Below the pieces are notes generated by a model. That model was not told where the DNA came from. It searched no databases and saw nothing but the letters and a program-made list of their open reading frames with translations. DNA of 29,506 nucleotides from Sulfurospirillum sp. UBA1314 (lineage in GTDB: Bacteria > Campylobacterota > Campylobacteria > Campylobacterales > Sulfurospirillaceae): positions 1 to 29,506 of the forward strand of contig DBTO01000186.1 in NCBI GenBank assembly GCA_002307095.1, written 5' to 3'. Shown one piece after another: positions 21,926 to 29,457 of the stretch. Numbering within the stretch: the stretch's first letter is position 1; every line of letters starts with the position of its first letter. The position numbers were made by a program, and so were the translations under genes.

Positions 21926-22843
21926 TTAATGTTCAGATTTTTTCGCTTCTAAAAATGTGAGCAGCGCTTCTAAAACAACCTGTGGTTTCTCCTCAGGGAC
22001 AAAATGCCCACACGCTTGCACGCCAAAACCTTGCACATCTGAGGCGTATTTTTGCCAGCCTTCCAGCACATTCCAAATATTTCCAACGACACCATTGGCT
22101 CCCCAAAGAACGAGTAGCGGTGTTTTAATGGTGAACGGTCGGTCTTTTTTATCATGTTCCAAATCAATGCTTACAGACGCTCTGTAATCTTCGCTGATGC
22201 CATGCACGGTTGCTGGGTTGGCGTAGTGGCGAATATACTCTTGTAAAACCTCTTCGGGGAAGTTTTTTTGCGCTTCAGGCGTGGCTTTTTTAAGCAAATT
22301 ATTGCGGATAAAATACTCAGGATCCGCCCCTAAAAAGCGCTCAGGAAAGTCATATGCTTGGATGTAGAAAAACCAGTGCCAGTACTTCGTTGCAAATTCT
22401 TGATTGGTTTGCTCATACATGTCTAGCGTTGGCAGAATGTCCATCATCGTACAGGTGAGCACTTTTTCAGGGTGGTCGAGCATCAAACGATGGCATACGC
22501 GCGCACCCCTGTCGTGCCCCACGATGTGGAATTTTGAAAAGCCTAGTGTTTGCATCACGCTCACTTGGTCTTGTGCCATTACCCGTTTGGAGTAGTTGGA
22601 GTGGTCACTCAAACCTTTGGGTTTGGAGCTATCGCCGTATCCTCTAAGATCCGTAGCAACAACAGTGTACTTTTGCGCAAGAGTAGGGGCGATGTCGCGC
22701 CAAATGAGGTAACTCTCAGGATGCCCATGAAGGAGTAAAATAACCTCTTCGCCACTGCCACCGATGAGGGTATTGATCTGAATATCCTCACCCACATCGA
22801 TTATTTTTCGCTCAAACCCTTGGAAATAATCTGAAATTGCCAT
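21926..22843 (-). CDS. Alpha/beta-hydrolase, fluoroacetate dehalogenase-like
   Basis: The 305-residue protein has the haloacetate dehalogenase pattern. LLLHGHPESYLIWRDIA carries the oxyanion-hole region, VGHDRGARV the nucleophile D111 with R112 and R115, D135 is the acid, and ACGHFVPEE the base H280. The halide pocket of fluoroacetate dehalogenase (His-Trp-Tyr) is conserved as H156, W157 and Y220. Residue numbers match those remembered for the Rhodopseudomonas enzyme within one position. It should cleave a carbon-halogen bond of a 2-haloacid by an ester intermediate; defluorination is a prediction. GGAG precedes the ATG and a 15-bp palindrome lies upstream. Confidence 0.82.
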   Translation of the reverse strand: MAISDYFQGFERKIIDVGEDIQINTLIGGSGEEVILLLHGHPESYLIWRDIAPTLAQKYTVVATDLRGYGDSSKPKGLSDHSNYSKRVMAQDQVSVMQTLGFSKFHIVGHDRGARVCHRLMLDHPEKVLTCTMMDILPTLDMYEQTNQEFATKYWHWFFYIQAYDFPERFLGADPEYFIRNNLLKKATPEAQKNFPEEVLQEYIRHYANPATVHGISEDYRASVSIDLEHDKKDRPFTIKTPLLVLWGANGVVGNIWNVLEGWQKYASDVQGFGVQACGHFVPEEKPQVVLEALLTFLEAKKSEH

Positions 22844-22866
22844 CGCTTCACTCCGTAATGTAATAT

Positions 22867-22881
22867 GTGATATGTTATCAC
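22867..22881. promoter_or_regulatory. operator-like palindrome upstream of the hydrolase gene
   Basis: GTGATA-TGT-TATCAC, a perfect 6-3-6 inverted repeat 23 bp before the hydrolase start, of the kind bound by TetR- or GntR-type regulators. No regulator gene adjoins it. Confidence 0.5.
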
Positions 22882-22907
22882 GTTTAAAGAAGTTGGCGTT
22901 TAAAATC

Positions 22908-22919
22908 TTTACATGTAAA
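22908..22919. repeat. TTTACATGTAAA palindrome, copy 16
   Basis: Full 14-bp form between the hydrolase (5' side) and EamA transporter (3' side) genes. Confidence 0.9.
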
Positions 22920-22941
22920 GATAAAAAAGCCTAGGTGTGTT

Positions 22942-23817
22942 TCATTTTAGCAACAAAAAGGTTGCAATGGTCGAGATGGCAATGCCAACGCAGACTTCGA
23001 TGGAGAGCGTAGCTCCTTCAAAAAGATACAACAGTAACGCGATGCTCGCGGGGCTTAGATACACATACGCCATAACCTTTTTGGGACCGATCACAATGGA
23101 GGCTTTTTGGTAGAGATAGACCGTGAAAAAAGTCGCCACGATGGCAAGATAGAGCAGATAGTTCAACGCTTCGATGTTCAAGCGCCCCCACTCCAATGGA
23201 ATGTCAAAAAGCACTAAAGCCGTTCCCATCCAGATAGACCCTCCGATGAGCGTCATAAAGACCAGCACGCTCATATCATCGCCTGTTCGGTGAAGAAATT
23301 TGGTGCAGATGGAGTAAAGCGCCATGCTCAGTACTGCGGCTAAAAAGATCAGTTCGCCTTGACCAAGAGAGAAGTGCATAAGACGGTTGATGTCGCCTTT
23401 AAAAACAACGATCAAGGTGCCAACGATACCACAAACGTAGATCAACAGTTGCTTTTTGCTGATGCGCTCTTTAAAAAAGAAAATACACAAAATCGCCGTC
23501 ACAAGGGGCACAAGCGTGTAAAGTGTGCCTGTACTCAGAGCCGTCGTGTACTCCAATGCTTTAAAAAAAGCGATGAAATAAAGCGCGTAAAAAAGGCTGA
23601 TGATCAGCGTTCGTACAAAGGAGGGAAGGATACGTGAGCGTTTTTTAGCATTCAAAAAGACAAACGGTGCCAAAGCACAAGAGGCGATGAGAAAACGCAA
23701 AAGATTAAGCGAAATGGGATGAATGACGCCGGAGAGTTTTTTGGAGATGATGAAAGAACCTGCAACCAAAAACGTGGCGAGAAGCACCATAAGATGTGCT
23801 TTGAATGCGTTTGACAT
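22942..23817 (-). CDS. EamA/DMT-family transporter
   Basis: The 291-residue protein has ten predicted membrane helices arranged as two EamA repeats. The first begins HLMVLLATFLVAGSFIISKK, with the family segment ISLNLLRFLIASCALAPFV; the second starts LGQGELIFLAAVLSMALYSI. Members export amino acids, metabolites or drugs; the substrate is not evident. It lies upstream of the hydrolase gene on the same strand with 98 bp between, holding a palindrome copy and an operator-like site, so the two are probably separate transcripts. It is divergent from a second DMT-type transporter at 23969. Confidence 0.87.
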   Translation of the reverse strand: MSNAFKAHLMVLLATFLVAGSFIISKKLSGVIHPISLNLLRFLIASCALAPFVFLNAKKRSRILPSFVRTLIISLFYALYFIAFFKALEYTTALSTGTLYTLVPLVTAILCIFFFKERISKKQLLIYVCGIVGTLIVVFKGDINRLMHFSLGQGELIFLAAVLSMALYSICTKFLHRTGDDMSVLVFMTLIGGSIWMGTALVLFDIPLEWGRLNIEALNYLLYLAIVATFFTVYLYQKASIVIGPKKVMAYVYLSPASIALLLYLFEGATLSIEVCVGIAISTIATFLLLK

Positions 23818-23883
23818 GAAAACCTTTTTGAAATATTGACATTATTGTAGCAGATGCAAGATTTAGTGTGCTAAAAAATTATC

Positions 23884-23895
23884 TTTACATGTAAG
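23884..23895. repeat. TTACATGTAA palindrome, copy 17 (divergent region)
   Basis: TTTACATGTAAG, 11 of 12 matches, between the two divergent transporter genes, about 38 bp upstream of the +strand -10. Confidence 0.85.
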
Positions 23896-23932
23896 GTCTA
23901 TTTTTCAACCATAATGCGTGCGTGGGAATGGG

Positions 23933-23938
23933 TATAAT
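23933..23938 (+). promoter_or_regulatory. -10 box of EmrE-like transporter gene
   Basis: TATAAT 30 bp before the start at 23969, in a GGTATAATGG context. Confidence 0.55.
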
Positions 23939-23968
23939 GGCACTTCATTTATGTTTCGAGGATGATGT

Positions 23969-24919
23969 ATGGTTGCTCTCATTGCTTTGGGTCTGCTCTC
24001 CGCGCTTTTTTTTAGCTCCACGTTTGTACTCAATCGTTTGATGAGCTTGGAAGGGGGACATTGGATCTGGTCGGCGTCATTGCGGTATGTCTTTATGATA
24101 CTTTTTTTACTCATCGTGATTCGTCTGTTTCAGGGCAAAAAACCGCTTCACGCACTGTTCAAACTTTTTGCAGAACATTGGCTGTTTTGGAGCGTGGCTG
24201 GGAGCATTGGGTTTGGCTGTTTTTACGCCCTATTGTGCTTTAGTGCTGACTACGCACCAGCGTGGGTGATTGCGGCAACGTGGCAGTTGACCATTATTGC
24301 ATCGCTCTTTGTTTTGATGCTTTTTGGAAGAACGTTTCCCAAGCGTATTTGGATCTTTTCAACGATCATTGTCATCGGCGTTGGGCTGATCAACACCTCA
24401 CACATCACGACGTTTCATTTTGTGGAGTTTGCAAAGGGTGCTTTTCCCGTCCTTATCGCCGCATTTTGTTACCCCTTTGGCAATCAACTCGTTTGGGAGT
24501 CCAAACACGGGCATAAATTTTTCCCCAAGATCGACTCCCCTTTGCTTGAAAATGCGTTTAACAAAGTCTTTTTGCTCTCTTTAGGTTCACTCCCATTTTG
24601 GATAGTGTTAGTTCTTTTTATCAATCCTCCCATTCCTTCAATAGGGCAAGTGCTGAACACATCGCTGGTGGCACTGCTTGCAGGACTGGTAGCAACCACA
24701 CTTTTTTTACTCGCACGCCATCGCTCCCACACCTCCAGCGAACTCGCAGCAGTCGATGCGACCCAAGCGAGTGAAGTCATCTTTGCACTCTTAGGCGAGA
24801 TGCTCTTCTTAGGCGCAGCACTTCCCAATGCGCAAGCGTGGGTTGGGATGAGCTTGGTGTTTGTTGGGCTTGGATTTTTTATCTATTTTCAAGAAAAAAA
24901 GAGTCTTGTTGATGATTGA
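23969..24919 (+). CDS. EmrE-type DMT multidrug-efflux family transporter
   Basis: The 316-residue membrane protein has about ten helices. LLSALFFSSTFVLNRLMSLE opens it, and GGHWIWSASLRYVFMILFLL follows. The protein fits the larger 'putative multidrug resistance efflux transporter' DMT group, with the closing VDATQASEVIFALLGEMLFL and LVFVGLGFFIYF helices. The substrate is unknown. GAGGA lies 7 bases before the ATG at 23969; ATGs at 23963/23966 are in another frame. It is divergent from the EamA transporter. The duplication pattern of related transporters back to back suggests independent regulation rather than one complex. Confidence 0.82.
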   Translation: MVALIALGLLSALFFSSTFVLNRLMSLEGGHWIWSASLRYVFMILFLLIVIRLFQGKKPLHALFKLFAEHWLFWSVAGSIGFGCFYALLCFSADYAPAWVIAATWQLTIIASLFVLMLFGRTFPKRIWIFSTIIVIGVGLINTSHITTFHFVEFAKGAFPVLIAAFCYPFGNQLVWESKHGHKFFPKIDSPLLENAFNKVFLLSLGSLPFWIVLVLFINPPIPSIGQVLNTSLVALLAGLVATTLFLLARHRSHTSSELAAVDATQASEVIFALLGEMLFLGAALPNAQAWVGMSLVFVGLGFFIYFQEKKSLVDD

Positions 24920-24970
24920 TTCATTAAAATGAGTTACAATACGAAAAATGGTTTGAAGGATCTTTTCGAA

Positions 24971-25495
24971 ATGAAAACGCTTAAAAAAGCATGGTGGATT
25001 ATGATACTGTTCGTAGGTGTATTGGCGTATGCTGAAGGCCCTAAGATGGCACTTCCATTTAACATCACGCCTGAAATGTACGCTTCATTTATGGCACAAA
25101 ATTTAGCCAATAATCTTCCACAAACTTTCAAGCATAAAGAGCTCTCATTGGTTGTTACCAAAGTCTATGCGATGCAAAACAAAGTCTTTTTCCAATCCAC
25201 GACGACTCAGTACAAACAAGTTTTAGATGAACTGAACAAATACCACACACTCCCTGATGATCTTAAAAAACAGTGCAAAGACTTTTCCAAAATTGCGATG
25301 GTGGACAAAGGCGTTGAGTACTACTTAAGTGTCGAAGAGGGAAGCAAAAAATTTGTGGTCAAATATGATAAAGACGCGTGTTCTGAGAGCTTTGACCCTG
25401 CACAGAAAATCTTTATTGGTGGGTACAATCGTTACGGTTATGATATGAACGGTGCGAGCAAAAAAGAGAATCTTGCGAAAAAATCTTCTAATTAA
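24971..25495 (+). CDS. Exported protein of unknown function
   Basis: The product is about 174 residues, with a signal peptide MKTLKKAWWIMILFVGVLAY (cleaved after YAEG). The body is mixed, with two cysteines (CKDFS and ACSES) that could pair. The family is not recognised. A longer frame from ATG 24929 exists, but a TACAAT -10 box at 24935-24940 lies inside it and AAGGAT precedes the ATG at 24971. The last codons (ENLAKKSSN) recur, degraded, at 26738-26767 next to the second GGDEF copy, so the 3' end was part of a duplication. It is convergent with the GGDEF gene, whose stop immediately abuts this one. Confidence 0.72.
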   Translation: MKTLKKAWWIMILFVGVLAYAEGPKMALPFNITPEMYASFMAQNLANNLPQTFKHKELSLVVTKVYAMQNKVFFQSTTTQYKQVLDELNKYHTLPDDLKKQCKDFSKIAMVDKGVEYYLSVEEGSKKFVVKYDKDACSESFDPAQKIFIGGYNRYGYDMNGASKKENLAKKSSN

Positions 25496-26620
25496 TTAGC
25501 GCACACAGTTGCGTCCTGCATCTTTGGCGACATAGAGTTTTTCATCGGCTTGGATGTAGAGCTCATCCAACCCTTCAATCCGCTCTGAGAGCATCACAAG
25601 ACCGATACTCACAGTAAAATTGAACGTTGAACCTGCATTGTCAGCAACACTGAGTTGACTGAGTTCATTTTTGAGCTTTTCCATCTTGGCTCTGGCTTGC
25701 TCTTCGTTTACATGTAACAGTAAAAACGCAAACTCTTCTCCACCCAGTCTTCCCATTAAATCCGTTTCTCGCAAGCTACCCAAGCACTGTTTTGCAAGTG
25801 CTTGTAAAACGGTGTCGCCAATAGGATGACCAAAGGTGTCATTGATGCGCTTAAAATAGTCAATATCAAGGATAGCAAAACAGAGTGAGGTGTTATAGCG
25901 TTTGGCGCGTTTAAGCTCTTTTTCGGCTAATTCCAAGAAAAAACCTCGGTTATAAAGTGAAGTCAGCGGATCGGTTTGGGCGAGCCTTTGAAGCTCATAT
26001 TCTAGTATTTTCCGTCTTTCTATCTCTTCATTGAGTAATTTTTGCTCTAACAAAAGCGCTTGATGAGAACGCGAACCGTGGTATTCCACCCAACTGCTGA
26101 TAATCGCTACAACAAGATAGGAGATACCAAAACGAACTTGAAAGGGGATGCTGTAGATCGTGTGAATTTCAGGAACAAAAAGGAAAAGCCCGATCATCAT
26201 ACATAAGAGTAAAAAGCTCCATAAAAAGCCAAGGCGATGCCCAAATAAAAAGATGATGCCTACAGGGTAGATATAAGCCCAAAGAATACGGGAATTCTCA
26301 GCATCAGTATGAAACACCATGTAAAGAAGCAAAAAAGTGTAGAGAAGATTGGCACCATGGTAGAGCAGATACGTTCGTTTGATGGTAGGAATGAGGAACA
26401 ATGAGCCAAGCATATGCCCTGAAAAAAGTATGACAAGAAAGGCTAACGCATAATTCTTGATGTAGACATTATAGGCTCCAGAACCAATGGCAACAGGCAA
26501 CATCAAAAGAGCAATCCACACATAATGGTTGAGTCTAAAAATTTCCTCTTCATGCTGAGAATGCGCCTTAGAAACAATGAAATCAACAAGATGTTGAATG
26601 TTCTTAGCTAATGTAATCAT
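25496..26620 (-). CDS. Membrane diguanylate cyclase (GGEEF), paralogue A
   Basis: The 374-residue protein has an N-terminal membrane region of about five or six helices (residues 30-180), a short coiled coil, and a GGDEF domain. The catalytic motif is GGEEF in RLGGEEFAFLL (near residue 292), preceded by RETD, an intact inhibitory I-site (RxxD five residues before). It should make c-di-GMP and be product-inhibited. It is a near-duplicate of the next gene on the same strand (26768-27913). The 5' regions are also alike, but the TTTACAT motif upstream of this copy is degenerate (TTTACATCAC). Confidence 0.9.
   Translation of the reverse strand: MITLAKNIQHLVDFIVSKAHSQHEEEIFRLNHYVWIALLMLPVAIGSGAYNVYIKNYALAFLVILFSGHMLGSLFLIPTIKRTYLLYHGANLLYTFLLLYMVFHTDAENSRILWAYIYPVGIIFLFGHRLGFLWSFLLLCMMIGLFLFVPEIHTIYSIPFQVRFGISYLVVAIISSWVEYHGSRSHQALLLEQKLLNEEIERRKILEYELQRLAQTDPLTSLYNRGFFLELAEKELKRAKRYNTSLCFAILDIDYFKRINDTFGHPIGDTVLQALAKQCLGSLRETDLMGRLGGEEFAFLLLHVNEEQARAKMEKLKNELSQLSVADNAGSTFNFTVSIGLVMLSERIEGLDELYIQADEKLYVAKDAGRNCVR
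25707..25718. repeat. TTACATGTAA palindrome, copy 18 (inside GGDEF paralogue A)
   Basis: TTTACATGTAAC, read on the minus strand as Leu-His-Val-Asn. Same position as copy 19. Confidence 0.85.
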
Positions 26621-26767
26621 GGCAGCTCTTTTTTTTTAATTTTACATCACAACCGTTATAAAAGCGTTGCATTGAAAAAAGAAAACAAGAAAAAAAAAGA
26701 AATAAAGCGTTATGTTTCAAAGATTCTTAGCTGTCAAGAAAATCTTGCGAAAAAAACCTCCAATTCA
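26621..26767. other. inter-paralogue gap with a duplicated scar of the 24971 gene's 3' end
   Basis: This stretch holds A-rich DNA and, at 26738-26767, a sequence like the last codons of the exported-protein gene (AATCTTGCGAAAAAA matching 25472-25486). It therefore contains the 5' edge of the tandem duplication. The small frame 26672-26902 across it is not judged a real gene. Confidence 0.7.
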
Positions 26768-27913
26768 TTAGCGCACGCAGTTGCGCCCCGCATCTTTAGC
26801 GACATAGAGTTTTTCATCGGCTTGGATGTAGAGCTCATCGAGTCGTTTAATGCGCTCAGTGAGCATCGCAAGACCGATACTAACGGTAAAATTGAGTGTT
26901 GAACCTGTGTTATCAGCAACACTGAGTTGACTGAGTTCTTCTCTAAGCTTTTCCATCTTGGCTCTGGCTTGTTCTTCGTTTACATGTAAAAGTAAAAATG
27001 CAAATTCTTCTCCACCTAGTCTTCCCATCAGATCGGTTTCTCGCAAACTTTGCAAGCAGTGTTTGCCCAGTGCTTGCAGTACTACATCCCCCACAGGATG
27101 ACCAAAAGTGTCATTGATGCGTTTAAAATGGTCAATGTCTAAAATAGCAAAGCAGAGAGGCTCATCGTAACGAAATGCGCGTTGAAGCTCTTTTTCTGCC
27201 ATCTCTAAAAAATAACCACGATTGTAAAGCGACGTCAGCGGATCCGTTTGTGCAAGGTATTGAAGCTCTTTTTCAAGGACAGCACGTCGTTCTATCTCTT
27301 CTTTAAGCAGAGCTTGTTCTAAAAAAAGAGCGTATTGTGTCTGCATAGACTCTTTTTGAAAGCGCTCACGATGGTGAGCAATCCAACTGCTAATAAACGC
27401 AACGATCATATACGTCAGGGCAAAGCGAACTTGAAACTCCGTGTTATACGCAGTTTGGAGTTGTGGTATGAAAAGGAATAGTCCGACAATCATTCCCAAA
27501 AGGAGTGAGCTGTACAAAAAGCCGAGGCGATTGCCAAATAAAAAGATAATGCCAATCGGATAAATATACGCCCAAAGAATGCGGGAATTTTCCATATCCG
27601 TATGGTAAATCATAAAAAGAATCAAAAAAGCATAGATGATATTGGCACCATGGTAAAGCAGATAGGTCTCTTTAATTTTGGAGATGAGAAAGAGCGAACC
27701 AATGGTATAAGCCGAAAAAAGTGTGATTAAAAACGCTAAAGTATAATTTTCAATGTAGGCGTTGTACGCACTGGTAAAAATGGCGATCGGCAGTATGATC
27801 ATCGTGACCCAGACGTAATGATTGAGCTGTGAAAGGGCTTCTTCATTATTGGAACACGATTTAGAAACAATGAGATCGACACAATGCTGTGTTTTTTTGG
27901 CAAAAGTAAGCAT
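26768..27913 (-). CDS. Membrane diguanylate cyclase (GGEEF), paralogue B
   Basis: The 381-residue protein matches its neighbour (25496-26620) over nearly its whole length. It has the same multi-helix membrane domain, RETD I-site and RLGGEEF catalytic motif. It is seven residues longer, from a longer linker (QKESMQTQYALFLEQALL) after the last membrane helix. The high similarity and adjacency point to tandem duplication. The in-gene palindrome is perfect here (26979-26990), and a second perfect copy lies upstream at 27939. It probably makes c-di-GMP in response to membrane or lipophilic signals. Confidence 0.9.
   Translation of the reverse strand: MLTFAKKTQHCVDLIVSKSCSNNEEALSQLNHYVWVTMIILPIAIFTSAYNAYIENYTLAFLITLFSAYTIGSLFLISKIKETYLLYHGANIIYAFLILFMIYHTDMENSRILWAYIYPIGIIFLFGNRLGFLYSSLLLGMIVGLFLFIPQLQTAYNTEFQVRFALTYMIVAFISSWIAHHRERFQKESMQTQYALFLEQALLKEEIERRAVLEKELQYLAQTDPLTSLYNRGYFLEMAEKELQRAFRYDEPLCFAILDIDHFKRINDTFGHPVGDVVLQALGKHCLQSLRETDLMGRLGGEEFAFLLLHVNEEQARAKMEKLREELSQLSVADNTGSTLNFTVSIGLAMLTERIKRLDELYIQADEKLYVAKDAGRNCVR
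26979..26990. repeat. TTTACATGTAAA palindrome, copy 19 (inside GGDEF paralogue B)
   Basis: Perfect 12-bp copy, read on the minus strand as Leu-His-Val-Asn, at the position of copy 18. Confidence 0.9.
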
Positions 27914-27938
27914 ATTTACTCTTTTTATTAAAATAGGG

Positions 27939-27950
27939 TTTACATGTAAA
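27939..27950. repeat. TTTACATGTAAA palindrome, copy 20 (5' of GGDEF paralogue B)
   Basis: Perfect 12-bp copy between GGDEF-B (5' side) and the MocR-like gene (3' side), 26 bp before the GGDEF-B start. Confidence 0.9.
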
Positions 27951-27967
27951 TTACAAAACTATTATAG

Positions 27968-29356
27968 CTATTTTTGTGACAATGTTTTCATCCAAATTGA
28001 TTTAAGTTGGTTGAGGGATTCTATAATCTCTTGTTTGCTTAGCCCTCCAAACCCCATGCGAATCGCTTCCCACGTCTCACCGTAAAGATCACTCGCACAA
28101 TAGAGTTTTATACCTTCTTTAAGGGCATTTTCTCTTAATTTTTGAAGATCAATCGTAACGGTGGGTCGTATCAAAATGGCAAGTCCACCGCCTTCACTGA
28201 TGATCTCTATCCTAGATCCAAGCGTGCTTTTGAGTCTCTCTTTCATCAAGTCGTGTTTCTTTCGGTTTAGAGTGCGGATTTTACGCAAATGTCGCTCCCA
28301 ATGACCACCTTTCATAAACAGTTCCAAGGTTTTTTGGGTACACAGTGACACAGGGCAGCGTTGATGGCGCATTTGGCATACCTTAGCATACGCTTCCAAG
28401 TAGCGATGCGGAAGCACGATGTAGCTCACACGAAGCGCAGGAGAAAGCGACTTGGAAAACGTTCCAACATAGATAACATTTCCACCATGATCCAGTCCTT
28501 GAAGTGAAGGAATAGGGCGGTTTTGGTACCTAAGTTCACTGTCGTAATCATCTTCGATGATAACCCCTTGAACGCGTTTTGCCCAATCTAACAACTTCAT
28601 ACGGTTAGGAATAGGCATCGTGACCCCTGTTGGGTATTGATGCGAGGGGGTAATGTACACCAGTTTGACTTTCGTCGCTTCCAGTTGGTCAATGTTTAAA
28701 CCGTTGTGATCGACTTCAATGGGAACACTGTCATAACCGTAATCTTCAAAGACCTTACCCGTAACTGGATACCCAGGATGCTCAATGGCGATTCGTTGAA
28801 AAGTCTCTTTAAAGAGTGCCGCAAGATGGTTCATGGAGTCTGTAAATCCACCACAAACAACGATTTGCGAAGCGTCACAGTTCACCCCGCGGGATTTTAT
28901 AAGGTACTGCGCAATTTCAGCTCGGAGTCCCTGTTCCCCTTGCCTGTCACCATATGCCCCAAAGTCTAAATTCTCCTTCATCGCTTTGATAAAAAGACGT
29001 TGCCAAAGCTTTAAAGGGAACGCATCATGCGTCAACCGAGCAGGAAAAAAATCATAACGAATCAGAGGTTTTGGTTCCGATACGTTAAATGGCGCGGTTA
29101 AAGAGGGCGTACCATATTCGAGAAAGGTCTCAGCAACAAAGTAGCCACTTTTGGGAATACTCTCGATATATCCTTCGGCATAGAGTTGTTTGTATGCCAA
29201 TTCAACGGTATTTTTGCTGATTTTGTACTCTGTTGCCACTTTGCGTACCGAGGGAAGTTTTGCTCCAGACGAAAGGGTGTTTAAAATCTCCTCTTTCATG
29301 GCGTCGTAGAGCTGTATGTAGAGTGGTTTTGTGCCTTCTTTGTCGAGGATATACAT
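27968..29356 (-). CDS. MocR/PdxR-type transcriptional regulator
   Basis: This 462-residue protein fuses a GntR-type winged helix-turn-helix (residues 1-75: LYIQLYDAMKEEIL, LPSVRKVATEYKISKNTVEL) to a class I aminotransferase-like domain. The PLP-binding Lys is in GTFSKSLSPALR (K302), with the Asp pair at IIEDDYDSELRY. Such MocR regulators sense PLP or an amine/amino acid and often regulate the adjacent divergent gene. Here that gene starts at 29458 (MISDTLKLVMQNEGAV). The absence of an aminotransferase output suggests regulation, not catalysis. The ATG is at 29356; its upstream region is shared with the divergent gene. Confidence 0.9.
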   Translation of the reverse strand: MYILDKEGTKPLYIQLYDAMKEEILNTLSSGAKLPSVRKVATEYKISKNTVELAYKQLYAEGYIESIPKSGYFVAETFLEYGTPSLTAPFNVSEPKPLIRYDFFPARLTHDAFPLKLWQRLFIKAMKENLDFGAYGDRQGEQGLRAEIAQYLIKSRGVNCDASQIVVCGGFTDSMNHLAALFKETFQRIAIEHPGYPVTGKVFEDYGYDSVPIEVDHNGLNIDQLEATKVKLVYITPSHQYPTGVTMPIPNRMKLLDWAKRVQGVIIEDDYDSELRYQNRPIPSLQGLDHGGNVIYVGTFSKSLSPALRVSYIVLPHRYLEAYAKVCQMRHQRCPVSLCTQKTLELFMKGGHWERHLRKIRTLNRKKHDLMKERLKSTLGSRIEIISEGGGLAILIRPTVTIDLQKLRENALKEGIKLYCASDLYGETWEAIRMGFGGLSKQEIIESLNQLKSIWMKTLSQK

Positions 29357-29412
29357 AATTGACCCCTAAAATATTTCGCTAACTGGCTCTTGTGTTGAGT
29401 ACAGATTGAGAT

Positions 29413-29418
29413 TATAAT
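29413..29418 (+). promoter_or_regulatory. -10 box for the divergent gene at 29458
   Basis: TATAAT 39 bp before ATG 29458, in the MocR-29458 intergenic region, where MocR operators are normally found. GGAGG at 29448-29452 is its Shine-Dalgarno. Confidence 0.55.
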
Positions 29419-29457
29419 ACCACAATTCATATTTAAACAAACGCATTGGAGGCGTAA

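Noticed and set aside
26672..26902. 76-codon frame in the GGDEF gap
   Set aside because: It begins in an A-rich tract, incorporates the duplication scar and then runs antisense into the GGDEF paralogue B 3' end; no homologous protein is evident.
2133..27950. Reading the 20 TTACATGTAA palindromes as a CRISPR array or transposon ends
   Set aside because: Spacing varies from 230 to 4421 bp, the units are only 10-14 bp, no spacers or Cas genes occur, and no transposase or target duplications flank them.
2133..27950. Reading the palindrome as an operator of one dedicated local regulator such as CRP/FNR
   Set aside because: At this density there would be roughly 2000 sites in a 3-Mb genome, many inside genes or at convergent 3' ends, which does not fit a conventional regulon.
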